64,000 bases of DNA from Cerrena zonata (lineage: Eukaryota; Basidiomycota; Agaricomycetes; Polyporales; Cerrenaceae), in assembly GCA_038087015.1 (NCBI GenBank), contig JASBNA010000075.1, forward strand, positions 1 to 64,000. Reading direction: 5' to 3'. The position numbers were made by a program, and so were the translations under genes. The notes below the pieces were generated by a model. That model was not told where the DNA came from. It worked only from the letters and a program-made list of their open reading frames with translations, and searched no databases. Shown here one piece after another: positions 10,236 to 20,031 of the stretch; the first letter of the stretch is position 1; every line of letters starts with the position of its first letter.

Positions 10236-12719
10236 CTAAGAGTTCATGAAGTTCATAAGATTTGGTAAGTCCTTGAAGAATTCGTTATCAAAGACGTCAA
10301 TATGCATTGATTCTAAATAGTCATCATACCCATTTATATTGGGGCCGTATTGAGGTGCTGAGGTACCATTGGTGGAGTTTGGGTCAGGATTCTGATTCTG
10401 GATTGGGTTTAGATCATTTTGACCGTTCAGAGAGTTGCTACCCAAGATAGGACCAGAATTTCCAATTTGCGTGGGTGTTGTAATCGGTGGAAGAGCATTT
10501 GTAAGAGTGTGTGAACTGGGGTCGTTACCGTTCATGAAATCATCAGTAAGAATACTCTTTATTGAGGGAATTGACTTTGTTTTATTTAGATTGACCGGTG
10601 ATTGTATAGCTGAATTAACAGATTGTCTGGGTGTTCCAGGAATAAATTTCGTTAAATCGTTTGTGCTTGACTTGTGATTTGCATCAATTGAATTGAATAA
10701 TTTTGGAGGAGTTTCAAGTTGTTTGATAAAATCTTTGCATAAATGACAGATTTCTTCAACTACCCACCATTTATCAGAAAAGATTTCTAATGTACTCATG
10801 TAATCGAAAATGGTGAAACCGTAATAAGGGTCTTTAGGTTCAGGATTTCCCGGACCTTCTTTCAAAGAGTTTCGAGCCTTCCGCTTAAGTGAACAAGCCA
10901 TGGCGAGTGTAATACACCAAACAACCAACGGTATTTGAATAAGAAGTTCCGGTTTTGTCTTATTGATATACCATAATATATTCAGGGATGCACGTAAAGC
11001 CGCCTCTTCGGGAATGCGATTAGGAATCTCCAGATCATCGTATTTGGCCTTTTGAGATGCTAGAATAAGAATATTATTACTCATTCTGGTTAAGAACTCA
11101 ATCGAGCTATTGAGATAAGGTACAATGTTTTCCTGTAAACCTTCTATTGTACTACAGTTTTGTAAAGGTTCATGGATTAACCCTTTCTTAACTTTTTGGA
11201 ACTCTTCATCACATTTTGCAAATTCTTTATTTTGGAAACCATCAATATCAAACATTTGTTGCCTATATGCTAAAGTATCATCTGTTCTGTGCTCATTGTC
11301 AAATGGCTGATATATTGCAAATAACATCTGCTCAAATGACTTTGCCATTTTCACCATGCTAAATAAATAAGGCAAATTTGTGGGAAGCTCAACATTGAAA
11401 TCATTTTTCCTTATGAAAAGAAAACGACAATTAATAATTGCATTAAACCGATCGAATATGTAACAGCACCACCAAATATTTCTTGAATACTCAATCTTCT
11501 CTTCAGGAACATTTTTATCGGTAATTTTCATTTGCATCCCTAAGGACCCAGCCAAGTTAATTGCGGCACATAGATCATGAGAGCTTTGTTCATTACCTAA
11601 TTTGTCAAACCTAAAATGGTATGATAATAGTAAGTGAGTACTCAATCTTGTAACTTTATCATTATCCCCTAACTCGGGTAATATAAGAAGAATTTGGCGA
11701 ATTTTGTATTCCAACTCTGTGGTGAACTCAACAAAGTAATCATGATATTCCCTGTTACTCATTTCATTTGCCCTGAAATCAGATTTCTTCTTGGTTCTTA
11801 AGAATACATTCTTGAGTACTTTTTCGGCCATTTTATCTCTCAGAATGGCTAATACTATTGCATAAATAATCACACTTTGTGCTTTATTCTCCAGAAAATC
11901 ATCCCAAAACCTTTTCGTATGAACAATTGGAAAAATGGAATTTAATTTCAAAAAGTAAAGTTTTATAAGATCATTGACTTCAGCCTCTGTAATTTGAAAA
12001 TTTTCACTGGATAGCGTAAAAGCATCTAGTGATAGCAAGAACTCAAAAGTTCTTCTGTTTTTTATATATGCTTGTCTTTCTGATCCGTCAAAGTTTCTTA
12101 GTTTATATGGCTTTGAGTCTTCAGAATTTTCATCAGGAGTTTCATTAGGGTTTTCATGTTGAAAGTCAACGTAAACACCTGATTCATGATATATTGACTT
12201 GTCGGTAATCTTTCTATAAACAATCGCCTTGGGGTGATCTTGATATACGTATTGATACGAGGAAACTGAATCTGGTCCAGATATATTGAAATTAAACCTG
12301 TTCTTGAGATACTGAGGAGTAATGGTTTTCATATCAAGCTCTCCCGTCTGAGTAGAAACAGAAGTTGCACTGCTTCGTCTCTTTGATGTGTTTTCGGGAG
12401 TTGCAGTTCTCTTTCTTGATATCCGTTCATTCTTTAAGTGGTTTGTTGGTGGCGAGTTACTCTTGCTTGAATGATTAGGACCCGGAGCATTCAAGTTCTG
12501 TGGCGACTGGGATTTACTTGGAGGTGACTGGCTACTGAATGAAGATGCCGTAGCCAAATCACACTGTAAGTTATATTTATGACAATTTGAACAACCTAAG
12601 AATTCATGATCTTTAGTACATTTAACTCTTTTAACCCGGCAGTTTTGACAACATTTGAATGTTCGCTTACGGGTTTTGTAGCTTTCATTGAAAGCAGGAA
12701 ACACTATGACATTCTCCAT
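10236..12719 (-). CDS. Zn2Cys6 transcription factor (paralogue of 1127-3276)
   Basis: This intact 827-aa zinc-cluster regulator starts at ATG 12719; an in-frame TTG 27 nt upstream is rejected. The N-terminus reads VFPAFNESYKTRKRTFKCC, followed by a zinc cluster C-x2-C-x6-C-x9-C-x2-C-x6-C (about residues 17-46). A Ser/Pro-rich linker follows, then a middle homology region with NIWWCCYIFDRFNAIINC near residues 425-445. The C-terminus is Asn/Pro-rich and ends in an acidic/aromatic stretch (DVFDNEFFKDLPNLMNFM) that may be an activation segment. It shares the N-terminal block, the middle region and the C-terminus with the gene at 1127-3276, which is shorter in the linkers. Targets unknown. Confidence 0.88.
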   Translation of the reverse strand: MENVIVFPAFNESYKTRKRTFKCCQNCRVKRVKCTKDHEFLGCSNCHKYNLQCDLATASSFSSQSPPSKSQSPQNLNAPGPNHSSKSNSPPTNHLKNERISRKRTATPENTSKRRSSATSVSTQTGELDMKTITPQYLKNRFNFNISGPDSVSSYQYVYQDHPKAIVYRKITDKSIYHESGVYVDFQHENPNETPDENSEDSKPYKLRNFDGSERQAYIKNRRTFEFLLSLDAFTLSSENFQITEAEVNDLIKLYFLKLNSIFPIVHTKRFWDDFLENKAQSVIIYAIVLAILRDKMAEKVLKNVFLRTKKKSDFRANEMSNREYHDYFVEFTTELEYKIRQILLILPELGDNDKVTRLSTHLLLSYHFRFDKLGNEQSSHDLCAAINLAGSLGMQMKITDKNVPEEKIEYSRNIWWCCYIFDRFNAIINCRFLFIRKNDFNVELPTNLPYLFSMVKMAKSFEQMLFAIYQPFDNEHRTDDTLAYRQQMFDIDGFQNKEFAKCDEEFQKVKKGLIHEPLQNCSTIEGLQENIVPYLNSSIEFLTRMSNNILILASQKAKYDDLEIPNRIPEEAALRASLNILWYINKTKPELLIQIPLVVWCITLAMACSLKRKARNSLKEGPGNPEPKDPYYGFTIFDYMSTLEIFSDKWWVVEEICHLCKDFIKQLETPPKLFNSIDANHKSSTNDLTKFIPGTPRQSVNSAIQSPVNLNKTKSIPSIKSILTDDFMNGNDPSSHTLTNALPPITTPTQIGNSGPILGSNSLNGQNDLNPIQNQNPDPNSTNGTSAPQYGPNINGYDDYLESMHIDVFDNEFFKDLPNLMNFMNS

Positions 12720-12953
12720 ATTTAACTCATACTCTAGGGCTTTCAATTAATAAAGCTAGATGTTTGTATTATTAATTTTCAAGATCTGGTGTAACTGACA
12801 TAAAAAGCCTTAAGGCTGCGGAAAAACAACCGGGAGAAATAATAAAGGGGAAAATTCATAAACTCTTTTCACAAAAGTATCATTAAGTAATTACATCATT
12901 TGTGACTTTAAGCAATAAAAGTTGGAGCCGAGGACTAGACACTTGCGATTACA

Positions 12954-13664
12954 ATGACGACAAACCATAGACCCACGTTAGAAAGTAAGAGAGGGAAGAA
13001 CCAAAGCATAACAGATTCCATTCAGCATTCAAGAGCATTACCCCAGCAAAGTCTGCTCAAGTTTAGAAATGATGTACAAGGCTCTAGAATAAGCAAACAA
13101 AAGGGTAAAACAGCATTAGAAGAGCTCAAGTTAGAGTTATTACGAAAGGAGGGTAAACTTACCGATGATAGAGTGACTGAAATAAGGAATCGAGAGCATT
13201 TAGAACTAAAAGATGAACCGACTAACGGCGATGAGATGACCAAGTCCGCACAAAAGATACTGAACGAAGAAGGCCAAGACGTGGATGGAAATGATCAAAA
13301 TTATGAGGTGGAGGAGGTCTCTGAAGAAGGCGATGATGGTGGTGACGATGATGACGATGATGACGATGATGATGATGATGATGATGATGATACCGAAGCT
13401 CTAATGGCTGAATTGGCTAAGCTAAAGAAGGAAAAAGCGGATGCTAAACAAGAGCAGGAAGATAAAGAAAAGAAGCAAAAGGCCTTGAGCTCTAATCCCT
13501 TAGTACAAAAAACAGATTCTGAATCTTCTAACAAACCAAAGAAAAGTTGGAGAAATAGTACTCCATTCAACAACAAACCACAACCAAAGACAGAAGACGA
13601 ATTCACCAATGATACATTAAACTCAGATTTTCATCAGAAATTTTTATCAAAGTACATACGATAG
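12954..13664 (+). CDS. CWC15: Spliceosomal protein Cwc15
   Basis: Cwc15 (Cwf15/AD-002 family) is a component of the Prp19-associated complex in the active spliceosome. The conserved N-terminus MTTNHRPTLESKRGK and the C-terminus (LNSDFHQKFLSKYIR) flank an unstructured acidic middle. A run of 16 Asp lies near residues 130-146, coded mostly by GAT with some GAC, and is followed by a short charged helix (ALMAELAKLKKEKADAK). Length is 236 aa against about 175 in budding yeast; the excess is low-complexity sequence. The start is the first ATG. It is divergent from the zinc-cluster gene across about 230 bp. Confidence 0.88.
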   Translation: MTTNHRPTLESKRGKNQSITDSIQHSRALPQQSLLKFRNDVQGSRISKQKGKTALEELKLELLRKEGKLTDDRVTEIRNREHLELKDEPTNGDEMTKSAQKILNEEGQDVDGNDQNYEVEEVSEEGDDGGDDDDDDDDDDDDDDDDTEALMAELAKLKKEKADAKQEQEDKEKKQKALSSNPLVQKTDSESSNKPKKSWRNSTPFNNKPQPKTEDEFTNDTLNSDFHQKFLSKYIR

Positions 13665-13815
13665 GTTTATATATATTATTTAGAACACGGAAATAAATTT
13701 TATTGAAAACTAATATACAATCATTATACAACTAATTAGAGGGAAAAAAAATTCTATTCGGTTTTGAGACTTAAATATAGTTGAATGAATTTAGTAAAAC
13801 ATGAGTTGATTAGAC

Positions 13816-16800
13816 TTAGGTCAAATCATCATGACTTAATTTTGCGTTAAGGTTGCTGATCTCTTCCTTCAAACTAGCCTCTTCGACTGTCTTGACTAAT
13901 TCTTTTGTACATTTAGCAATATCGAAAGAAATACCTGCCAATCTTTGTTTAAAGTTTTTGTCTGCAAAATCAGCATCATTCTTATCAGAGTTTGGTCTGC
14001 ATAAAATATTCATACGATGGTTACAGTCCTCTAAACTAGTAACAACCCAACTACCATGTTTCTTCAATTGGAAGTTACGGGTTTGATTCATAGAGGTATT
14101 AGTAGCTTCAGCCATTTGAGAAATAACAATAGTAATAGCTTTTGATTTTTCACGTAATTCTCCACGAGTAGCATCTGGTTTCTTGATTGCAGAAAGTAAT
14201 GATTGAATGGTAGAAATAACTTGAACAGTTTGATGTTCCAAATAAAGTAACACGTGTGTTAAAGTATTATCTGGATCATCAATATCGAAAAGATCGATAT
14301 TGAAAGTTGCAGCAGCCATGGATTTACGGTATTCTTGTCTCTGTCTAGCCTCAACTTCGTCGTCATCTTCTTCTTCTTCGTCATCATCTTCTTCTTCCTC
14401 TTCTTCTGATGAAGAATAATCTTTTGCTTCATGTTGGGTTGGTGGAGAAGAAGCAAAACCAACACTCTTACTTATTGGAGATGCCTTTTCAGGAACATTC
14501 GATGGAGATTTGGCTTGACTTGGTGAGTCTGGGGTTGGTCCACTAAAGATGGATGATGCATCATCAAAAGCTCCAGCATTAGGAGGGGCAACATTGAGTG
14601 GTGAATCATTGCCTATTGATTGTTGCGATTGAGCTGGTGATCTAATACTAGATCCACCGGCAATGTTCAAAGGGGAAGTTTGAGATTGTGATGACTGAGC
14701 TGGTGACTCAATATTGGCACCTCCAACATTCAAAGGGGAAGTTTGAGATTGTGAGGATTGGCCCGGGGATGGAATGTGTGCTCCAGTGTTCAATGGTGAA
14801 GAAACTTGTGCTCCATTATTCATGGGTGAAGCTTGAGCTGACGATTTTAAAGGGGAAGCGCCATTTGCCTTCAATGGTGAAGCATGTGCTGCAGAGTTAA
14901 GAGGTGAAGAATTCTTCGATTCGGCATAATCTGTTTCATCCTTATGAGATCCAACATGAGAATTGGAAGAACCGGGTTCATCAGCTTTATTAGCTTCAGT
15001 ATTACCAGATTTAACTGGGGATTCATTTAAGCTTGAACCATTAACTGAACGATTTTGAAAATTCATATATGGATTGGAGTAATTATTTTCATTACCAGGA
15101 TTAGAATCGTCGTGACGTATAGTAATATCAGAAGCAGCGGAAGATGGGGCTCTTGAAGCGCCAAAATTTTCACCATTTTCATGAGGTGTTAATTTACCTT
15201 TGAAGCTTTGAAAAAAGGCCTGTTCACTTCTTTCACTTGGGGAAGTCTCTTGTGAATCATTATAATCATATTGATCCATGTCAGTATCCTTTGCCGGAGT
15301 TGTTTCAGCGGTTGAAGTGGCCTTTTCAGTACTCACTTCATTTCTATCATTATCAGAAATCTCAGAGGTGTTATCTTCTGCTGGCTTAGATTGATTATCG
15401 GAGGTGAATCTATCTCTAATACTTTGGAAGAGACCTCTTGGCTTTAAAGCAGGTGCAGTACTTTGAGTAGATGTACCAGAGTCAGGAGTATCAGTAGTGG
15501 CTGCTGTGGCAGCGGCTGTTGCCGAGGCAGCGGCGGCAGCGGCGGCAGCAGGAGAAGCTGCAGTTGTAGAATTCCTAGCATTAGATGATTCACCATTATT
15601 GGCGGAACCAGAAATATCTTTAGAATTGGCATTACCACCAGCGACAAATGGCTCTGATAACAGAGTATCTTTGCTATCTTTAACTTCAAGCGATGAGCGA
15701 TTCACTAAGAATTGTTGTGAAGGACTATTTTTAATTTGACCAACACTTTCATCACCTTCAAGGCCTAATGAGCTTCTTCTACTGGCAATTGACTGACTTG
15801 GAGAAGATCTAAAAGGGGATTCTTTTTTGATTGATTCTTCAGTTGGGCTTTCGAATTTCTTTACGCGATCAAAAATACCACGAGAAGTTGGAGAAGATTT
15901 ATTTGAAATTGAATCGCCAACTTTAGATTGTAAGTAAGCTTTACCTCTTGGTGATAATTCTTGAGGAGAATTATTTTCAGATTCACTAAATTTGGAAGCT
16001 AATGATTTAACTGAATTACTGCCTTTTGGGCTTTTATCAAAAGAAGCATCACTTGACCTAACTTTATTTTTAATTGGCGAATATTCATTATCTCTTAATG
16101 GAGAAATAGAATTTGGTAAAACACCAATCCTAGTTGGAGTTTCGCCAACGTCAGAATAATTTCCATTTTTTGAAGGGGAAGAATTATTGTTATTATTAAT
16201 TGAACGATTTGGAGAAGCTTGTTTGTTGAGTAAGCTTGCCACTGGACTAGCAATGTATTCACCATTTGGAGCTTTATCATTTTGAAAATTTGATAAATTT
16301 TGATTAGTTAAAGCCTTATTTTCCAAAGATCTAGAAGGTTGATTATCGGTTGAACCATTATAACTAGCGGATTGAGGAGAAACTTTATAAGAATCACCAT
16401 TATTTAAAGGTGAAGCTTGAGAAGAATTAGAAACACTTCTTTTATTGAATGAATCATTAGTGTTGAGATATAAATTTTTAGGGGAATTCGAATCATTTGA
16501 CTGAGATTCCCTTAATTTATTAGTGATTCTTAAAGGTTTAACCATTACTTCATCTTTTTTTTTATTATTATTAGTCAAATTTTTATTTGCTTGAATAATA
16601 CTTGAATCTATAATGGTTGAATTAATTGATTCACTATTTAATTTTGAAACACTAACCAAATCACAAAGAGTAAAACAAATTTCACTTAAAGCACGATCAA
16701 TAACAATTTTTGGTAAAAGGGATGAATAAAGAGCAAAATATCTAGTTGCAGTTAATGCATGACTAGTTGATTCACGAAGGCAAACTGATTGTTCATTTGA

Positions 16801-18240
16801 ATTTAAAGAACCGGCATCACCTTGAGTAGCAACTTCATTTGATAAAATAGAAATTCTTGAAATCTTATCAAATAATAAATCTGAATCAAAAGATGATTCA
16901 TTAATATATAATAAGAATGATTCGATTGAAGCTTGTAAATCCGCAACCAACTTCATTGAAACCAACCCAGTTGGAGAAACCAACGATTTTAATTCATGAT
17001 CACTAAAAGATAAATTAGCCAAATCAGCAATAATAATATTTGATCTAGAATCTTCATATCTTTTTTGCCATTTGATGACTTCATTTTTCAATTGAGTTAT
17101 TTCATTAGTATTTAAAGATAAATTAGGATTAGAATTAATATTTGGATTATCTAAATGAGATAATTTATCATAAAAGATTTCCAATTGTTTTTTCAAATCA
17201 TTTGATTGATCAAAAGAGTTTGAAGGAGATGAAGATAACATATTTTTGGAATTACGATTAATATCTTTTGAATGAGAATTTTTTAAAGATTGATTTTCTA
17301 ATCTTAATGAAGCATTTAGTGATTTTAAATTATCTAATTCTTTTAAAACGTTTTCATCGGGTTGAGAATTTCTTTTCCAATTTTGTTTTTCTATTAGAAG
17401 GTTTTCAATTTCATTATTTAAAGATTTTTTATCATCAATTAATTGATCTAATTCATTTTGTAAAGATTGATGATTATTTGATAATTCTTGATAGCTATTT
17501 TTAGATTCATTTAATTCAGTTTTCAATTCAGTAATTAATTTATCCATTTTAGAGCCTTCTTCCATTAATAATTTAACATCTTGAGATTGTGAAGATTGAT
17601 TACTATGAAGAGAACGTTGACTAATATTTTTATTTTGTAAATCATTTTTCAAATCTGCAGCAGCTTTATTTTCATCATCACCTTCTTCTTCTTCTTCTTC
17701 TTCTTCATCACTTGACCACGTTAAATTTGCTTTGGTAGGCACAACTGTCTTAGGTTGTATGTTAATTGATTGATTTTGATTATGCAGATGATTTGAATTT
17801 AATGATTTAGTTGGCGAAGAATGATCAATTGAATCTTGATGATTATGATTAGAAGATTCTGATTTAGTAGGACTTGTATTAGAAGGGGTATGTAAATCTC
17901 TTCTTTCAATTTCGTAAGAAATATCAGAAACCAAATCTTTAAATCTTGATTGAGGTAAAGAAGCTAATTTATGTCTTGCTTGATTTCTCTTTGGGTGGAA
18001 CGATGATTTAGGTAATAAGAAATCTGGTTCACCTCTCGATTCATCAATTCTTCTTTTCAATTCATCATAAACATCGGTACTTAATTCTTTAAATTGAGCA
18101 GGGGATAATTTCAATAATTTTTCTCTGGCCTTGATGGCTCGATTACTATTTGATTGAGATCTTGAATTCAGATCATCCGATATGTCAAGAAACTGCTTCA
18201 ACACCTTATAGTGATGAGCCAAATCATTTTCACTGGACAT
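13816..18240 (-). CDS. SPA2: Polarisome scaffold Spa2
   Basis: Spa2 organises the polarisome at sites of bud and hyphal growth, binding formins, Pea2, Bud6 and MAP-kinase-kinases. The 1474-aa product has two N-terminal SHD1 (Spa2 homology/GIT) repeats, near residues 35-70 (AREKLLKLSPAQFKELSTDV) and 85-118 (ARHKLASLPQSRFKDLVSDI). These are followed by an acidic Ser stretch, a coiled coil (about 225-320), a conserved central block around 385-520, a very long Ser/Asn/Pro-rich linker with many S-P sites, an Ala tract, and a well-conserved C-terminal domain from about residue 1290 (MAAATFNIDLFDIDDPDN). The linker contains degenerate SPLN-type repeats at roughly 14560-14920. The S-P sites suggest control by cyclin-dependent or MAP kinases. 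Start is ATG at 18240. Confidence 0.93.
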   Translation of the reverse strand: MSSENDLAHHYKVLKQFLDISDDLNSRSQSNSNRAIKAREKLLKLSPAQFKELSTDVYDELKRRIDESRGEPDFLLPKSSFHPKRNQARHKLASLPQSRFKDLVSDISYEIERRDLHTPSNTSPTKSESSNHNHQDSIDHSSPTKSLNSNHLHNQNQSINIQPKTVVPTKANLTWSSDEEEEEEEEGDDENKAAADLKNDLQNKNISQRSLHSNQSSQSQDVKLLMEEGSKMDKLITELKTELNESKNSYQELSNNHQSLQNELDQLIDDKKSLNNEIENLLIEKQNWKRNSQPDENVLKELDNLKSLNASLRLENQSLKNSHSKDINRNSKNMLSSSPSNSFDQSNDLKKQLEIFYDKLSHLDNPNINSNPNLSLNTNEITQLKNEVIKWQKRYEDSRSNIIIADLANLSFSDHELKSLVSPTGLVSMKLVADLQASIESFLLYINESSFDSDLLFDKISRISILSNEVATQGDAGSLNSNEQSVCLRESTSHALTATRYFALYSSLLPKIVIDRALSEICFTLCDLVSVSKLNSESINSTIIDSSIIQANKNLTNNNKKKDEVMVKPLRITNKLRESQSNDSNSPKNLYLNTNDSFNKRSVSNSSQASPLNNGDSYKVSPQSASYNGSTDNQPSRSLENKALTNQNLSNFQNDKAPNGEYIASPVASLLNKQASPNRSINNNNNSSPSKNGNYSDVGETPTRIGVLPNSISPLRDNEYSPIKNKVRSSDASFDKSPKGSNSVKSLASKFSESENNSPQELSPRGKAYLQSKVGDSISNKSSPTSRGIFDRVKKFESPTEESIKKESPFRSSPSQSIASRRSSLGLEGDESVGQIKNSPSQQFLVNRSSLEVKDSKDTLLSEPFVAGGNANSKDISGSANNGESSNARNSTTAASPAAAAAAAASATAAATAATTDTPDSGTSTQSTAPALKPRGLFQSIRDRFTSDNQSKPAEDNTSEISDNDRNEVSTEKATSTAETTPAKDTDMDQYDYNDSQETSPSERSEQAFFQSFKGKLTPHENGENFGASRAPSSAASDITIRHDDSNPGNENNYSNPYMNFQNRSVNGSSLNESPVKSGNTEANKADEPGSSNSHVGSHKDETDYAESKNSSPLNSAAHASPLKANGASPLKSSAQASPMNNGAQVSSPLNTGAHIPSPGQSSQSQTSPLNVGGANIESPAQSSQSQTSPLNIAGGSSIRSPAQSQQSIGNDSPLNVAPPNAGAFDDASSIFSGPTPDSPSQAKSPSNVPEKASPISKSVGFASSPPTQHEAKDYSSSEEEEEEDDDEEEEDDDEVEARQRQEYRKSMAAATFNIDLFDIDDPDNTLTHVLLYLEHQTVQVISTIQSLLSAIKKPDATRGELREKSKAITIVISQMAEATNTSMNQTRNFQLKKHGSWVVTSLEDCNHRMNILCRPNSDKNDADFADKNFKQRLAGISFDIAKCTKELVKTVEEASLKEEISNLNAKLSHDDLT

Positions 18241-19098
18241 TGCAGCTGGACTATTGGGAAACTAACAAAAAAGAAAGGAGAAAAATATTTTGTTAACAGA
18301 AAAACTTTTCCCTTGGTGGAATTAGACGCGCTCGACTAATTGAATTTCAAAAGGAGTTGAAACAAGTAACCTTGTAAATGAAGTAAATGAACGTGCTTGA
18401 ACGTAAATGAACGTTAACTGGAACTAACTGGAAAATAAATGAATGTAAGGGAAAAGTACCGGGAATAATGAAAGACTAGGAATAATGAGTAATCTTGTAT
18501 ACGGCGGCTATTCAATATATATTAAACGTACAAGATGGCTTGTTTTTCACACACGTCACCCATATATTATCACCCACAATACAACGGTAGATCTAATGCT
18601 TTCTTTGAAAGAAAAGAAGTGGTTATTTTATGGAAAACACGATGGAACTGTTCTTTTGGCTATAAAAAAAGGAGGGTTGTTGTTTGTTTTAAAAAAACAG
18701 AAAAAAAAAAAACACTGAGGAAAAAGAGAAAAAAAGGTTGTTTCAATCCACAAATAAGTGGAAAAAACAGTCAAATCGCGTTAAAAGCTTAATGGAATTT
18801 ATGAAATCTGTAATTAAAGACGTAGGATCCTTGTCTTGTTGGCTGTAATGTTTGGCGAGAGAGGACATGGGCCTAGATTTCCTATAGAGGACATAGAGTA
18901 GATCTGCCGGCATCGGTTAGCATTAATAATATGGACGAATACGAAGGTGTTTTAACTTTATATGTAAATAGACCAAACGACAAACCTCGGAGAGAGGTAT
19001 GGAGGTAAGGCCTTGGAAATAAGTAGGGCTAATAATTACGTTATTGATGAGGTTATTATTTTATTCTATGTACATAAACTATTTACTTGATCTATTAA
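18241..19098. other. Intergenic stretch upstream of SPA2
   Basis: No gene is supported. Near 18370-18450 short direct near-repeats of GTAAATGAACGT occur in the presumed SPA2 promoter. A 77-codon ATG frame at 18485-18718 has no recognisable motif, ends in a poly-Lys artefact from A runs, and is not annotated. The rest holds nothing I recognise. Confidence 0.5.
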
Positions 19099-19806
19099 TT
19101 ATTGGCTATTTTTTTCAACGATACGGGCAGTTATATCTTCAATCGAAGGATTTGCATTTAAGAATTTTTCATGGAGAAACTGTTCAGCAATTTGTTTACC
19201 GTGGGTGAAAGTGACAGCCCCAACAAGAGCGTAAATCATTTGGGCACTGATTCTTAATTCACCGCTTGATTCGAAGGATAAATCGTGGTTAAAAGATTTC
19301 CAAAACATAATGGTGTTTAGTTGGTTTTGCTTAGCGAAAAGACCATTACTTAATCTTGCAGTAAGTTCTTTGGCCATTGGTGAGCCCAACGGATCTAAGT
19401 TCAATCCATTAATCGTCATTTCATTAGGGGTTTTGGTACTAGTAACGTATTTGGCAAAAAATAAATTCATGATCTTACTTCCCATAACCCCTAATTTTTC
19501 GTTGAATGGTTTGATCCCATTACCAAATGATTTATGGGTTATCACTTGTAATGCTAATTCATCGCTTATCCCGTACTTATCGCCCAAAAATCCTTTTATG
19601 TATTTTAAATTCTCTTCACTTATTCCATATTTGATTCCTGTATTGGTGGTGAAGGCTTGTTCCGGGTCTCTTTTCAACCCTGCAACACGGGTTCCACTGT
19701 GTAAGTAGATGCTTCTGACCTGGGTCAACCTTGGCTGGGCAAGTATCTTTCGTATACTCATTTTTATGGTATCAAGCTGTCTTATTAAATTGCAATGGTT
19801 GCCCAT
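19099..19806 (-). CDS. MRPL15: Mitochondrial large-subunit ribosomal protein mL57 (MrpL15)
   Basis: Nuclear gene for a mitoribosomal protein with an RNase III-like fold that has lost catalytic residues. Seen: a basic, acid-poor N-terminus suitable as a mitochondrial presequence (MSIRKILAQPRLTQVRSIYL, starting at an internal ATG, 19761), then the RNase III-like core with KYGISDELALQVITHKSFGNG, LGVMGSKIMNLFFAKYV, and a second helical part ending before ARIVEKNSQ. The first ATG (19806) gives 235 aa; the ATG 45 nt downstream fits a targeting peptide equally well. Length agrees with the family (about 250). An AAAAAATTTTT element and a Rap1-like site lie upstream. Confidence 0.85.
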   Translation of the reverse strand: MGNHCNLIRQLDTIKMSIRKILAQPRLTQVRSIYLHSGTRVAGLKRDPEQAFTTNTGIKYGISEENLKYIKGFLGDKYGISDELALQVITHKSFGNGIKPFNEKLGVMGSKIMNLFFAKYVTSTKTPNEMTINGLNLDPLGSPMAKELTARLSNGLFAKQNQLNTIMFWKSFNHDLSFESSGELRISAQMIYALVGAVTFTHGKQIAEQFLHEKFLNANPSIEDITARIVEKNSQ

Positions 19807-19846
19807 TGATATTTTTCACTATTGGAAAGAAAAAAAAATCAGCTTC

Positions 19847-19891
19847 AAAAAATTTTTGATTATATAAGCGAAAAATGAGGTGTACGGGTGT
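19847..19891 (-). promoter_or_regulatory. MRPL15 promoter elements: RGE-like and Rap1-like sites
   Basis: AAAAAATTTTT at 19847-19857 lies about 45 bp upstream of the MRPL15 ATG. It matches the AATTTT-type rapid-growth element that CTG-group yeasts are reported to keep before mitochondrial ribosomal protein genes. GGTGTACGGGTGT at 19879-19891 (reverse complement ACACCCGTACACC) matches the Rap1 consensus and the core of Candida telomere repeats. A TATATAA lies between them. Binding is inferred only. Confidence 0.5.
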
Positions 19892-20031
19892 TGTGAGTAA
19901 AACCGAGAACGCAGAGTAAATTGAAGGACTGAAAGACTATAGTTTTAATTTAGTTGAGCAGCAAGATAGTACTTAGAGTATATATGCTAATATCTAACTT
20001 GAGAAAGCATTAATATACATGAGCCTTTGGA

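Noticed and set aside
18485..18718. 77-codon ATG frame upstream of SPA2
   Set aside because: No motif; its end is poly-Lys from an A run; lies in promoter DNA.
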